Source of the DNA: Babylonia areolata
Lineage: Eukaryota; Mollusca; Gastropoda; Neogastropoda; Buccinidae
Direction: 5' to 3'
Assembly: GCF_041734735.1 (NCBI RefSeq)
Contig: NC_134878.1
Span: 38,929,213-38,993,212 of the forward strand
DNA length: 64,000 bases
Position 1 is the first letter of the stretch, and every line of letters starts with the position of its first letter. The notes beneath the pieces were generated by a model, which ran no database searches, was not told where the DNA came from, and worked only from the letters and a program-made list of their open reading frames with translations. The translations under genes and the position numbers were made by a program. Of the stretch, positions 31,401-43,320 are shown one piece after another.

Positions 31401-32159
31401 GTTGAATTTCCAGTACCCCGTTCCTCTTTGGAAGTTATTTAGCTTTACGGTGACTGTAACAAGTCTATGGTCTGATTGTGGGAACGTTTCAATATTCGCC
31501 TCTTTGATTTTCGTCTTAGCAATGGCATCACAAAAAATATAATCTATTCTTCTGGCAGTGAAAGGGTTGGGTCGTGACCAAGTGTAAGCCACTGTGTCTG
31601 GGTGTTGGGATCGCCATGCATCATGCAGGTCTAAACTGGCTACCATTTCCGTGAGCGACTGAATTTCTCTTTCAGCATGTTGTAATCCTGATATATTATC
31701 AATTTCGTTCAGAGCAATGTTGAAATCACCGTTTACCCAAATATGATCTGATTCACTGTCCTGTAGCACTGCTGTCAGATGTGTTTATTAATAAAGGCTA
31801 CTTTCTCTGCCGTGGTATTTGGTGCATAGCAGTTGATAATTGTGTGTAGTTTATCTTTCATACTAACTTGTAAACTTAATATTCTGCTGGTGGAATGTTT
31901 TAGGTCCATATTATCATAATGTAGCTTTTTACTTATAAGAGTAAGGAGACCATTACTTTTTGTTGTTCCTACACTGTAAAAAATATCTCCATGCCACTAT
32001 CTTTTAATTTGGGAAGCTAAATCTTCTGTAATATATGTCTCTTGTAGGCAGATGATATCTAGTTTCCTTTCTCTCAAGTATTTGAACAAGGCCATTCTCT
32101 TTAGCTTATTTCGGAGCCCTCTAACGTTCAAAGTTCCGATGCTAATTTCGTTAGCCATT
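28454..32159 (-). pseudogene. Tx1/L1-like ORF2: endonuclease-RT
   Basis: It starts at an ATG (32159-32157) with ISIGTLNVRGLRNKLKRM and LQETYIT, typical of an APE endonuclease. NGDFN, RIDYIF and QSDHRLV follow (31720-31450), so catalytic residues are kept. The RT spans about 30800-29950 with GIDGLTPSFYLHFW, FIKGRNITSH, RQGCPLSPMLF and an intact FADDTTL near 30060. The zinc-binding CMWCQEVDFIEHPFYHC lies at about 28770-28720 and a Tx1-type tail ends at 28456-28454. Lesions include a TAG after ASQIKR, a stop near 31775, frame breaks near 30870 and 30415, a TGA after KTIFFA (29219) and a TAA near 28680. Confidence 0.85.
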
Positions 32160-32376
32160 GAAGTGGTAACATCACATCAAAAATCGTTGTTCATTCAATC
32201 ATAAAGTCCGTAAAAAATAGCCGGGGTCGTGGTGGGGGAAGACACGGAGAGAACACCGATGATATCAGGTGTCACCCATGGCGCTGTCTGCTGCTGATGG
32301 CTCCGTTCTTCCATTGCTGTCTCCCGTTTCCTTTAGTTTCTGCGAGAAGAAATCCTCAATCCGCGAGCGGCGAAGA

Positions 32377-33257
32377 TTACTCTTCTCCTCCTCCGAAGAC
32401 TGGCTGCGTCTTCTCTTTGGTGTGCTGTGTGAGCGTGTTGTTCCTTTCCTCTGGCACTGCTCTCGTGGTCACGGCAGGCGAGGACTCATGTGTGTCAGCA
32501 TCGTTCTCACTCTCTTCCTGCACACTGCTTGGTTGAGCACACATCTCTGTGGTGTGTTGTGTGTTTGCCTGGGAGTGGGAGTGGGGTGGTGGTTTGCACA
32601 CAGGATCCCCCCTCTTGTGCCCCTCAACACCACATGTGAAACACACTACTTGGTTGGGACATTCTGCCGCAATGTGTCCCACTGTTAAACATTTGTTACA
32701 TTTTTTTCTGTTGTCCCTGCTTTTGTTCTTTATGATATATACCGGCATGGAAGATGCCGACTTTTATTTTGGGGGGTAGAGGTTCTTTTGGGGGTGGAGA
32801 TAATAACAAATCTCCTCCCCGTTTCCCATTTTGTCAGTTGTCCGCTTTTGTCTCTTGCAAGTTCGTTCTTAATAGGCGATCGAATTTCTGAGCCTATCTT
32901 TCTTAGTGCCGTTTCTATATCTTTGTTTCCACAATGCAGTAGGATGTCTGAAATCCAATCTTTGGTGGCTGGCTTTTCCTCACCGTCACTGTCACTGAAG
33001 GCAAAAGGGTCTTTGTCCAATAAATTTATGTGTACTCCACTCAAATCAATGCCCTCTATCAGCAGTTTGTCTCTGAATTGTTTTTGTTGCGGGTAAAGGC
33101 GCCACAAACCTCTAATGCGTTGAGCACCTCTGATGGTGCCTCTACCCGTAACTTTCTCTGCTGCTATGCATAAGTCTATAGTGTCAGGCATGCCATTGAA
33201 GCTCGGCAGGGCTCTCGCCGTGACGAACACCGGCTCGCATTCCGTGCCCGCCGCCAT
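32377..33257 (-). pseudogene. Tx1/L1-like ORF1 with CCHC zinc knuckles
   Basis: The first frame (33257-32730) begins MAAGTECEPVFVTARALPSF and includes KVTGRGTIRGAQRIRGLWRL, a nucleic-acid-binding ORF1 N-domain seen in Tx1-like LINEs. After a frame break near 32760 the second frame (to 32377) carries two knuckles, CNKCLTVGHIAAEC and CFTCGVEGHKRGDPVC. The C-terminus is Ser/Thr/Glu-rich. ORF2 starts about 220 bases downstream. The protein would coat the LINE RNA. Confidence 0.8.
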
Positions 33258-33420
33258 GGCGGAACACGTGGCTGGGCCTGGTATACACCACTGACAGCAC
33301 TAACCTGGGGCTCCTCACAATGAACACACTTGTACTACAAAATACGAACACAGGTGATACACCAGATCCACACAGACTGCAGGCGATGATTTTCACAACA
33401 GGATGTCACTTTTAACACTT

Positions 33421-33595
33421 GAATAAAACACGATATTTAAATGCCATTAAGAAAGGTACCTGCCGACGTCGGAGGTAAAACCGGAAGTCCTCGCATTATG
33501 GACAATATTAATTTATTATTTGTTATTATCGACAATCTTTTTGTTACTATAGTTTTTATAGTGGCAGTGATGGCGAAGATGAGTGCACACACACA

Positions 33596-33649
<54 letters not shown>

Positions 33650-33916
33650 TCCCTCTAGCTCTGCCCCCTCTTTCTCTCTTTCTCCCTCTTTCTTCACAGA
33701 CGATTTTTTTTTTTTTTTTAATTTTTTTTTTTTTTTTTTGCTGCGTATGGTGTTCGAGCTACGTGGAACTTTTTGTTTGTTTGTTTGTTTTTTGGTGTGT
33801 TTTTTCCCCACGTGCGATGATTTTTTACTTATTTATTTATTTTATTTTATTTTATTTTATTACCCAGTGGGTGAGCGGGTCTGGTGAAACTCGAGCAACT
33901 TGAAACGTTTTTTCAC

Positions 33917-33955
<39 letters not shown>

Positions 33956-34181
33956 GGCAATTTATCTGGAAGTCGGATTTACTGAACTGTTTGATTATTG
34001 GGAAATGGATGGGGGGAGGGGTGTGTGTGTGTGTGTGTTTGAATTTGACTTACTACTTGCCCCGTGACTACTGGTAGTGCAACCCACATTTATCCCGCCT
34101 CTGGTTTCGGTGAAAGTTCTTTTCCTTCTTTATTTATTCATTTCTTTTTTCTTTTTTTCTCATGAAAGACATTGTGTTGTC

Positions 34182-34224
<43 letters not shown>

Positions 34225-35234
34225 CGTCCGCTAATATTAACCACAAGTGTGCGCGTGCGCGCGGCACGTACAGGCACACACATACTCCCATTGCCCCCCA
34301 CGCCCCTCTTTATCCCATTTTCTTCACATGCTTTGTATACATACTAGATTCCCCACCCTCAACCCACGCCCTCATGACCAGTGGTTTGGTGGCGTCTGGA
34401 CTTGGTGTGATCCGAGTAGCGTGAAGCGTTTTTCATGTGCAGCATAAAAAATGGTCTCTCACGATTCTTCATCATTGAGGCGTGAAATGTTACTCTTTTT
34501 CTTTTTCTGTTTTTTTTTTTTCTGTTCGTTTTTTTCCATGTGTGTGAGTGTGTGTGACCATTTTCCACTCGACCTCCCTCCACCGGCCCGAGCCCCTTCC
34601 CACTCTCCTTCAGCAAGCAAGGAATCCTTGAGCACCTAGTGTTGTGTTTCACAAGAGAATTCATAAAAGAAAAAAAATAACTGCATTCAAAATCATGCAG
34701 TATGATTTGTACATAATTTAACCTTTCAGTATGTCACCTTTTCTAGTGAAAATGTAATATAATAGGCCTATGTCTGGATTTCTGTTTGTATTTTTTGGTA
34801 TTTCGTCTTCTTCTTCTTCTTTTTATTTATTTATTTTTATTTGCTCATTTATTTTCTTTAATATAATTATTTCTCACATGTTTTTTCAAAGAAGAAACGT
34901 GCTTTTGATGAGTTCACTTAAGCTCACGTATGCCTTAATTTGCAAACTAAGTCGTGTTGGGTTTTTTTTTAAATTCATTTGTTTAGTTATTCATTTTTGT
35001 GCAGTTGAGCTCAATAACGTCTATTGAATGCAACCATGTCAGAGACAGCGACTGTTCAAGAAAAGAAGGATGAGTGGCCATGTGAATGCAAGAACAGAAT
35101 GAAAGCGGGCAGGCTTTTTTTTAATGGGTTAACACTTTATATGAGGTGGCTGAGGAACGCAAATGGCACGAATGTAAAATGTATCTATATTATAATGAAA
35201 ATGAGTAAAATGGTTATTAGAATAATGATGCAAT
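33421..35234. repeat. simple-sequence-rich spacer
   Basis: CA runs (33583-33650), T runs (33706-33740, 33921-33952), ATTTT repeats (33830-33862) and a GT run (34190-34222) dominate. No exon or repeat end is recognised. The many Phe, His or Cys-Val rich frames are products of these runs. Confidence 0.6.
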
Positions 35235-37139
35235 ACAATGAACAGTCTTACGCTGTCATCTCTCAATTGCCAAGGCCTTGGTAATTTTGCTGAAAGAAGA
35301 GATGTCCATTAATATCTGAGACAAAAACAATATTCTATATATTTCTACAAGACACACATTTTCCTCCTAAATCTAAGCGTCAAATTAGAGCAGAATGAGG
35401 ATATGAATGTACATTTTCATCCAGCAATAAGAGATCTAGGGGGTAACTATTTTTTACTTAACAACAATTTTGACTTTAAGATAGAAAAATGCAATGAAAG
35501 ATAGCCAGGGAAATTACATAATTCTTATAATAATTACCATGGGTAAACATATTGTTCTAGTTAATGTATATGGACGGAATAGAGACGACCCATCCATTTT
35601 TAAAGACATCAGTCAAAAACTTGAAGACCTGTTAGTAAGAAATATCATAGTATCAGGAGACTGGAATCTTGTTATCAACCCGAATTTAGATTATCATAAT
35701 TACAAACATATTAATAATACTAAAGCAAGGGATACAGTACTGGATATAATATCACAATTAGAACTAGTAGACGTTTGGTGAGAATTTAATCCAGAAATTT
35801 TACGTTACACCTGGAGAAGAACAAAGCCATTTCAGCAAAGTCGGTTAGATTTCTTCTTAGTTTCTGAAACACTTAACTCTGACGTAAAAAATGCAGACAT
35901 TTGTTATGGATATCGTAGTGACCATTCCCACATAACATTAGAAATGATGTTTAAAGCAGAAAAGAAACATAAACCTTTTTGGAAATTTAACTCTTCCTTG
36001 TTAAAAGATCAGATATATGTAGAACTTATTAATGAAACTATTGAAAGGGTAAAGGAACAATATGCAGTATTGATATATTCCCGGGATAAAATCAAAGATA
36101 TTCTAAATAGCGATTTGCACTTCACAATATCAGACCAATTATTTTTAGACACCCTGTTAATGGAAATAAGAGCAAATACTGTAGCATATGCCATTAAAAA
36201 GAAAGGAGAGCAAAGAGTAAAAGAAGGTCTGGAACATGGCATACAGGCGATAGAAAAAAAAATAGTGATACAAGTGTAAAGGAAGCATACCAGTTAGAGG
36301 AAAAGAAGAAACAATTAGAAAAAATAAGAAAAACAAAAATGGATGGGATCATCATTAGGTCAAAGGCAAGATGGGCGTCACAGGGAGAAAAAATAACAAA
36401 ATACTTCTGTTCACTAGAAAAAAGACACTTTTTGAGCAAAGAAATGCTAAAACTACAGACAAAAGACAGGTCTTAACGAAAACAGAGGAAATGTTAGAAG
36501 AAACTAGGTCTTTTTACCAAGAACTATATAAAGAAAGAAATACACAAGAGGTTGACTTAGGTACTTAAGTCACAAATCTACCACATTTAAGTGAACAAGA
36601 AGCTGAGATACTGGAGGGAATTATAACTAAAGAAGAAGCATCTATAGCATTAAAGAATATGAATAATGGCAAAAGTCCAGGAACTGATGGAATGACAATC
36701 AATTTCTTTAAGATTTTCTGGAAACAACTTGGGGATTTTGTAGTCCGTTCTGTTAATGAAGGATTTTACAAAGAAAGAATGTCTATAACACAAAGGGAAG
36801 GGTAATAGTATGTCTACCTAAAGCAGATAAGCCAAGGGAATTTTTTTTAAAACTGGAGACCAATCACTCTTTTAAATGTCACCTATAAAATTGGAACAGC
36901 ATGCATTGCAAATCGAATCAAAGCTGTCTTACCAAAACTGATAAATGAAGATCAAACGGGGTTCATACCAGGAAGATATATTGGGGATAATTTAAGATCT
37001 CTATATGATATAATTCATTACCTGGAAAAAAAGAACCTACCAGGACTGCTCGTATCGATAGATTTTGAAAAAGCTTTTGATTCGATTAATTGGGGGGTTC
37101 ATGAAAAATGTACTGAAAGAATTTGGATTTGGGAAGGAT

Positions 37140-37541
37140 ATATGCAACTGGGTAGGCCCAACACTCGGCTTATATCACAGATTGACGTAAGTTTACATTT
37201 GGGCCAACAGCAAAGTGAGAGCTGTATTATCAATGGTTTCTCCAGTCAATGGGAAACTATTTACAGCTTAGTCTTTTGTGAAGGACTATGACTCTCAAAC
37301 TAGGAGGCAAAATTGCACTGGCTCTTAGTGCTGCAGCCTTGTGGGCTAGTTGGCCTTTGGGAACCATCCCAACGCCGACTGTCCTAAAACCTTCTTGGCC
37401 GAGAGAGTGGGGATGTACTTGGGCAAGACACTCTCCACTATAATCAAATTCTAGCCCAAATAGTCGGAACAGCAGTTGCCTCCTCTGCTGTTCTGATGGT
37501 CATAGTCGGACACGACTGACTATCATATACGCAACTGGGTA
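37140..37541. repeat. 15-bp target site duplication pair
   Basis: ATATGCAACTGGGTA (37140-37154) and ATACGCAACTGGGTA (37527-37541) flank the 372-bp insertion with one mismatch. Taking out the insertion and one copy restores the LINE-E reading GKDICNWVVSFYNDI. Confidence 0.88.
37155..37526 (+). mobile_element. 372-bp SINE-like retroposon in LINE-E
   Basis: The insertion has a 15-bp target duplication, the hallmark of target-primed insertion, and no coding capacity. It ends GGTCATAGTCGGACACGACT-GACTATCAT, a 3' tail of the type found on RTE-dependent elements. No tRNA promoter is visible at its start, so it is either a 5'-truncated SINE or the 3' UTR of an RTE LINE. Its family identity is inference. 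Confidence 0.65.
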
Positions 37542-39048
37542 GTCTCTTTTTATAATGATATAAAGTAGTGGTTAATGGAAAGGTATCCCAACACTTTGAT
37601 ATAAATAGAGGGTGTCGTTCGTCAGGGAGACCCGATATCGCCTTATTTGTTTGTCTTATGTTCCGAGATACTTGCATGCAAAATTCGTGACGACGAAAAA
37701 ATAAAAGGTATAAAAATATCCGACACCGAATTTAAAATAAATCAGTTTGCAGACGTTACAACATTCACATTAAAAGGAAACAGATGCTCATACGAAAGGT
37801 TGTTTGAAACACTAAATGAATGTGAAGATATTTCAGGCCTAAGACTTAACTTTGAAAAAAAACCAAATGTTTGGTTAGGAAAAAAGGAAAATTCGCCTGA
37901 AAGATACTTAGTTCACAAAGAAATGCAATGGAATCCAACAAAGTTCAAAATATTGGAAATTTGGTTTACTAACGAAATATCAGACATAACAAAAAATAAT
38001 ATTGCAGATAAATTTGTTGATAGGCAAAAAGAATATGTACGCCTTTGGGTAGAGTGGCAGTACTAAAATCCTTAATACTTACAACATTAACTTACTTATG
38101 GATTTTACTGCCCAACCCGCCAGAAAACGAACTGAAAAGACTGCAAAAAATGTGCTATGAGTTTGTATGGGACAAAAAAACACACACAAAAACAGACAAA
38201 ATCAAAAGACAATATTCAGTGCAAAACATTGAGCAAGGAGGTATAGGAATACCGGATATAATAACTTTCGTTCAGTCCTTAAAATTGTCATGGGTAAGGA
38301 AATTATACACAGGAACCCAAAAGTGGAGGCAAATACTACTTAAACAATGTCCAAAATTAATTAACTTAAACTGTTACGGAGCCAAAAGATTTATCAAAAG
38401 TAAATGTAACCGCTTCTGGAAAGATGTATTCGTAGCATTTGATCAATTCAACAACCACGTAGAATTACAAAACTACAAAGAACCTATATTTTATAATGAC
38501 AAATATAAAGTAGGTAACGTTGATTTTTGTTTCAATGACTGGGCAAAAAAGAATGCGTATTTAGTAAAAGATGTCTTAAGTGAAGACGGAGGCTTTCTGG
38601 GCTATGAACAATTCTGTAACTTAAAAATGGAACATAAGGGTTAACTACTTACACTATCAAAGTTGTACACAAGCAATAAAGCAATACATTAAAAAGGAAA
38701 GGATAGTAATAATTAACAACGAAAGTAACCAGAACATAAAAGCATTACACATGATATGTAGAGTTACAAAAGGATCAATAACATATTACAGTGTTTTGCT
38801 TGAAAAAATAGGAATATATGACATAAAACCGTTCGTTAATTGGGAGAGAAAACTGGATGTTGTAATAGATTGGAAAACTGCTTTAGAGTTAATTAAGAAA
38901 ACGAAAGAAATCAAACTAAAATGGTTCCAAATTCGAATTTGCTTTAGAATTCTAGTCACAAACAGTATTCTTGGAAGAATGGGATTGACAGAAAGTGAAA
39001 AATGCAACTTTTGTAATAATGAAAATCCTTATCTGTGGGAATGCAACT

Positions 39049-39608
39049 GTTGATAGGCATCCTTCAGTCTCGGAAGACTATGGAGTTGCGCTCTAGGTGT
39101 TTATTCTGGTACAGCGTCGGGTATGGCTGGCCAGTCCGACGCGGGAATGACAGTCCCTGTGGCAGAGGGCACAAATGAAATCTGACGCTGGTCTGTCTGC
39201 CTAGGCTGCAGCCTTTCTTCTCATTCTCTTTTCCTCGTGCTGCTGAGCGAGTGTCTCTTCGAACTTGGAAAGACCTTTCTGCACAGTCTGTCTCCAGGCT
39301 GACCGTTCGAGGGCTGTTGCTCCCCAGTTGTTCTGGTCGATGTTCGAGGCCTTTAGGTCCCTCTTGCACACGTCTTTGAATTGTAGCTGTGGTCTGCGTG
39401 TGGGGCGTTTTCCCTGCACAAGTTCTCCGTAGAGGAAGTCTTTAGGGATCCGTCCGTCGTTCATGCGCGCGACATGGCACATACGTCTCTGTTCCAGCAG
39501 CGTGTACATGCTGGTGCATCCAGCTCTTTCCAGCTCTTTCCAGGACAGTGTTGTTTGGGACCTTGTCCTGCCAGGTGATGTTCAGAATGCGTCGGAGGCT
39601 ACGCATGT
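39049..39608 (-). mobile_element. RTE-like LINE C-terminal fragment nested in LINE-E
   Basis: The minus strand reads LRRILNITWQDKVPNNTVLE, MCHVARMNDGRIPKDFLYGE, RPTRRPQLQFKDVCKRDLKA and WRQTVQKGLSKFEETLAQQH, then the degraded C-terminal finger and a 3' UTR ending GGATGCCTATCAACAG. It is flanked by GAATGCAACT at 39039-39048 and 39609-39618, a 10-bp target duplication. It is severely 5'-truncated (560 bases) and has two or three frame breaks. Same group as the fragments at 1.4 and 18.7 kb. Confidence 0.87.
39066..39079 (-). repeat. stem-loop in LINE 3' UTR
   Basis: AGTCT and AGACT arms flank a four-base loop on the plus strand (AGTCTCGGAAGACT). The position relative to the 3' end matches the hairpins at 1365 and 18704. 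Confidence 0.5.
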
Positions 39609-39935
39609 GAATGCAACTATATACAGTCTTACTGGTTAGAACTGGAAACATTATTGAAAGATAAGAGCCAAGTGTGTGAGATATTATCCTTTAATATTGA
39701 ACTTGTTTTGTTTGGAACTGACGACAAAACGACAACAGACGTGTTACTCAACCTGATTATATTATGGGCTACTTTTTTTTATATATACAAAAGCAGAATC
39801 AATAAAATCAGACCAACAATATCAACATTCGTGAAGGAAGTACAGTACAACTACATGTGTCCAGAATGGAAATGCGCTATAACAAATTTGAACAGTAGTG
39901 GTTCCCATACATGGGATTAATAAACGATTTAAATG

Positions 39936-40734
39936 ATTAGTCTAGTATGGTACATCGGAATATATAAGAATGGTTAAAGAAACTAGTTTTTTGCTGCCAG
40001 TATCATTGCTGTCTTATTTCTACTTATTGTTTTTTTGTTGTTTTTTTGTTGTTGTTGTTTTTTTGTTGGTTTTTTTTTGTATACAACACTGACAACCACA
40101 CGTACAGGGTGTATGCGTGTTTGTGTCTGGCTGTCTGCTACTCTGTGTATGTAAGAGAGAAAGAGAATAACATAATGATGGGACAGATGGCTAGCTTAGA
40201 ATATCCACAATATTATGGAACAGGTTTTGACTTTTTGATAATACTGTTGTTTTTTTCTTCATGATTATGTTGGTACATTCTAGGAACCTGTATTAAACTG
40301 GATTATTCTCAGTGTTCCCTCGATGCCTCAGAAGGGGATTATGTTGCTATTTTGGTGGTATATTGACCGAGGGATTATACGTTAAAGAGGGTTATGTGTG
40401 TGTGTGTGTGCCTCACTGTGTGTGTGTGTGTTTGTTGGGATAGGGGATATGCAAAAACAAAACAAAAACAAAACAAAAAACCTTGCAGTTGGATGAATGA
40501 TATAACTTCAGTGAAGCGAGGGTCAGTGTTTATGTGTTTTCCTTGAAGCAGATTCTACGGTGTAATGCTTCATTGTTTTTGTTGGAATCAAACAATGTAT
40601 TTTGCTATATTGTTTACCCAATTGTGAAATGTGATTTTATGTTTCTTGACAAATATAACCTTCTCTGCAAGGGGAAAAAGATAACACGTAGAATATGGAA
40701 ATATTGTGTGGCACCCATACCCCAGGAGACAATC
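39936..40734. other. unassigned sequence
   Basis: T-rich and GT-rich tracts (40030-40080, 40395-40435) with no recognised gene or element. Confidence 0.45.
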
Positions 40735-41145
40735 TATAGCTACAGAAAGGGTGCAAAGAGAGAGCAGCTAAATTATTAAAAGAATGCAAATCTATGAACT
40801 ACCAACAGAGACTTGCGTAGTTAAATCTGCATTCACTTTTAGGTAGAAGGTTAATTAAGAGGAGACTTAATCGAAACCTTCAAAATATTGAATTGCTTTG
40901 ATGATGTTAATGTAAATAATATCTTTATAATGTCAGATTACGAGAGTACAAGAAACTCAATGATGAAAATTTGTAAGGAGCATTGTAATACCAACCTAAG
41001 GAAAAATTAATTCGCTAACAGAATTGCACAAATATGGAATGCACTACCAACTGAAACAAAATTTGCACGGAATACTAATGTGTTTGAAATTCTTCTTGAT
41101 ATCAACACCAAAAAGTTTTGGACTTTGACGAATGAATTACAGTGA
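40735..41145 (+). mobile_element. Jockey/CR1-group LINE C-terminus remnant
   Basis: Across several frame breaks the plus strand reads RAAKLLKECKSMNYQQRL, RGDLIETFKILNCFDDVNVN, SDYESTRNSMMKICKEHCNT and FANRIAQIWNALPTETKFAR, then FEILLDINTKKFWT. This is the stereotyped end of Jockey/CR1-group reverse transcriptases (the KRA-K, GDLIE and WN-LP blocks). It could belong to the family that left the RT piece at 25945-26245. Confidence 0.8.
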
Positions 41146-41681
41146 ATGAATGAGGCAGCGAAATAGTGTGTGCGTATCCCACAAATAAAGAAAAAGATGC
41201 ATGTATTGAAGGGGACATTAAAAAAAAAAAGGCCATAATGCCAAGGCAGACAACATGCCATTCCCTACACTATCACCACTACTACATGTTTACGAAGGGA
41301 CAAAACCAACCTAAACATCTGACCAATTCTGCCCAGCAATAACAAGAGTCGACGCTTCTCTTCAGTGTCTCTGAACAGCGGCCATCCCAGAACTGGATGT
41401 TAGGCGCAGGTGTATCAGTCTCAGTTCGGACTTTGCATGATCACGAAACACCATTATGATGGAGCGGTTAATTTTCCTATAATATACTAGAGAGTACAGC
41501 TCGATAACACACGTACCTACCCATAATTTTGCACCTTTTAAATTTGATCAACGAAAGCTGCTTTACTTTTGCATGACTGACGATAGAGATCCATCCACGT
41601 GAACTTTTGAATGAGTGGAATAATGACGTTCAAGATGACTCCTTACCTAAATAGTGAGTACTAGGCAACCATAAAATGTCT

Positions 41682-41719
<38 letters not shown>

Positions 41720-41741
41720 ACACACACACACACACACACAC

Positions 41742-41781
<40 letters not shown>

Positions 41782-42844
41782 GCTTTCCTTCGATTACAGC
41801 AGATATGCACTGCAATAGATGACCTTCGATCAATGCATTGTGGTTCTCTGTCTGTCTGTCTGACTCTCTCTCTCCCTCTGTATGCGTACGCGCGCATCAT
41901 CATCGTTGTCGCCGTCATCATTGTTATTATTATTACAAACAATACTCAGATGGGAACATGTTCATGGATTCAATTGTTTAGAATGGAAATAGTCTTATGT
42001 CGGCTCACAGGAAGACCTAAAATAGTGTGGGTTTTTTTTTAGTGATCAGTTTTGACCTATTACCTGTCAAGCTCATGGAGTGTGGGAAACGTGGTAATCA
42101 GTTCTGGTCTGGAAGAGAGTTTAACAACATTATCAATTATTCAATTCCACGAACTTTGTCTGGCGCCGTCTTTGTCTTTGTCTCTCTCTCTCTAACACAC
42201 ACACACGCGCGCGCGCGCGCGGAAGAATAAACCATCACGAATTTAAGACCCCCCGCGCCCCCCCAACCCCTCCACCCTCTCAAAAAAGAGAAAACCCGCG
42301 AAGTGTCCGGGGAATCAGTTTTGCTTTGTCGCCCACAGTATCGTATTGGTGGCTGTCAGATTCCGTCCATTAGTGAATGCATGAGGAGTCTGGGTGCTTT
42401 CTGACTGTAAAAGGCAATGAGTATGTAAAAAGTTGATGCGATCAAGCGGAAGGTGACATTTATAAATGTGTGTGCAGAGGTGTACCTGTTCAATAACGAT
42501 TTCGATTTACAAGTATAAAAAAGATCAAACAAATAAATTAATTAATAAATTGAATAATAATAATAATAAAATAAACAATAATACTTTTAGCCTCAGTAAG
42601 ACTTATGTGTAACAAGCGTCAAATACACGTACACATCACGGCAGTAAGAGACCATTTGGTGCTGATTTCAAATCTAAACTCTTCGAGATCAGAAATTTTC
42701 GGAAACGTCAAATTAAAGGATTCAGCATTTGAAATGGTGACAGAATTCGAACTGGTTGACATTGTTGTAGAACTGAACCTCGAGATCCCTCGCTATATCT
42801 GAATAAGATCAAATATTTTTCAACAAAGCTGAATAGATGTTGTT
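41146..42844. other. unassigned, microsatellite-containing
   Basis: It holds a CA run (41684-41740), GATA and GA runs (41742-41780), TCTG runs (41848-41875) and a CA/CG run (42195-42222). A C-rich tract lies at 42250-42275. No gene is supported. Confidence 0.5.
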
Positions 42845-43320
42845 GTTGTTGCTGCCCCATCATCTGCACTGTTTCAATGGCATCACTCCCACGCCACTCA
42901 TTCCGAGTACCCCATACACGGCCACACAACGCCGGCAGTCCACAGGAAACCATCGATGTTATCAGAGGTAGGCCCGACCTACCGATGTAGACCGGGCCTA
43001 CCTGGGTAGGCTGCTCATAAGAATCGGGCTCCAGGAGGCCACACACCAGAGGAGACCCTGCACAACTGTTGAGTCACTTCGGTGGTGTTAAGTAGTGCTT
43101 GCTCTGATCAAACGTCTCAAGGCTGTACTCAACGCTTCATGTCATAATGATTTCCCGACATCAACCAGGCCCGAGAGATACAGATACTTGCAGTGGTGGT
43201 CAGGAACTTAAGAGCAACTCACCTAAAGACGCATCCGTGGTCCCAGTCTTCCAATTCAAGCCCACAGCACATTCAACTCTGAGTAGAAGCCAGCCGCGGG
43301 CTGAAAACCCCACCTAAGCC
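42845..43320 (-). mobile_element. SINE-like repeat, copy 2 (head missing)
   Basis: The segment matches copy 1 at 4388-5128 in the same orientation: GCCCCATCATC...GCAC, CCATCGATGTTA, ACCAGAGGAGACCCTGCAC, CATCAACCAGGCCCGAGAGA and AGCCAGCCGCGGGCTGAAAA. It stops at about 43320, before the tRNA-like head. A local inverted repeat (GTAGGCCCGACCTAC ... GTAGACCGGGCCTAC, about 42968-43005) is specific to this copy. Confidence 0.65.

Larger units (their letters stand above)
28454..33420 (-). mobile_element. Tx1/L1-like LINE, full-length but damaged
   Basis: The minus strand has a CCHC-type ORF1 (33257-32377) and an ORF2 (32159-28454) with N-terminal APE endonuclease, RT and C-terminal zf-RVT. ORF2 RT residues such as DSAPGIDGLTPSFY, NYRPITLTNTDYKIYTK, RGIRQGCPLSP, FADDTTL and KAFEKIKRSVLNLKLEEGGL place it with L1/Tx1 LINEs. 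The 3' end runs into a purine-rich tract near 28400. The 5' boundary is approximate. It contains at least five frame breaks or stops and is not active. Confidence 0.88.
35235..39935 (+). mobile_element. LINE-E: L1/Tx1-like LINE ORF2 with two nested insertions
   Basis: The plus strand reads SSLNCQGLGNFAERRDV and LQDTHF-like endonuclease sequence at 35250-35370, SGDWNLVINP and RLDFFLVSE ... GYRSDHSHITLE (35655-35945), then the linker. The RT has MNNGKSPGTDGMTINFFKIF, NWRPITLLNVTYKIGTACIA, DQTGFIPGRYIGDNLR, VSIDFEKAFDSINW, RGCRQGDPISPYLFVL and FADVTTFTL. The tail has CNFCNNENPYLW and LFGTDDKTTTDVLLN, ending with a stop at 39918. The catalytic FADD reads FADV at 37749-37757. There are at least six frame breaks. 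It contains a 372-bp insertion (37155-37526) and a minus-strand LINE fragment (39049-39608), each with its own target duplication. Confidence 0.88.

Noticed and set aside
41640-41942. Frames with Ser-Leu and Cys-Val runs on the minus strand.
   Set aside because: Products of CA, GATA and GA microsatellites.
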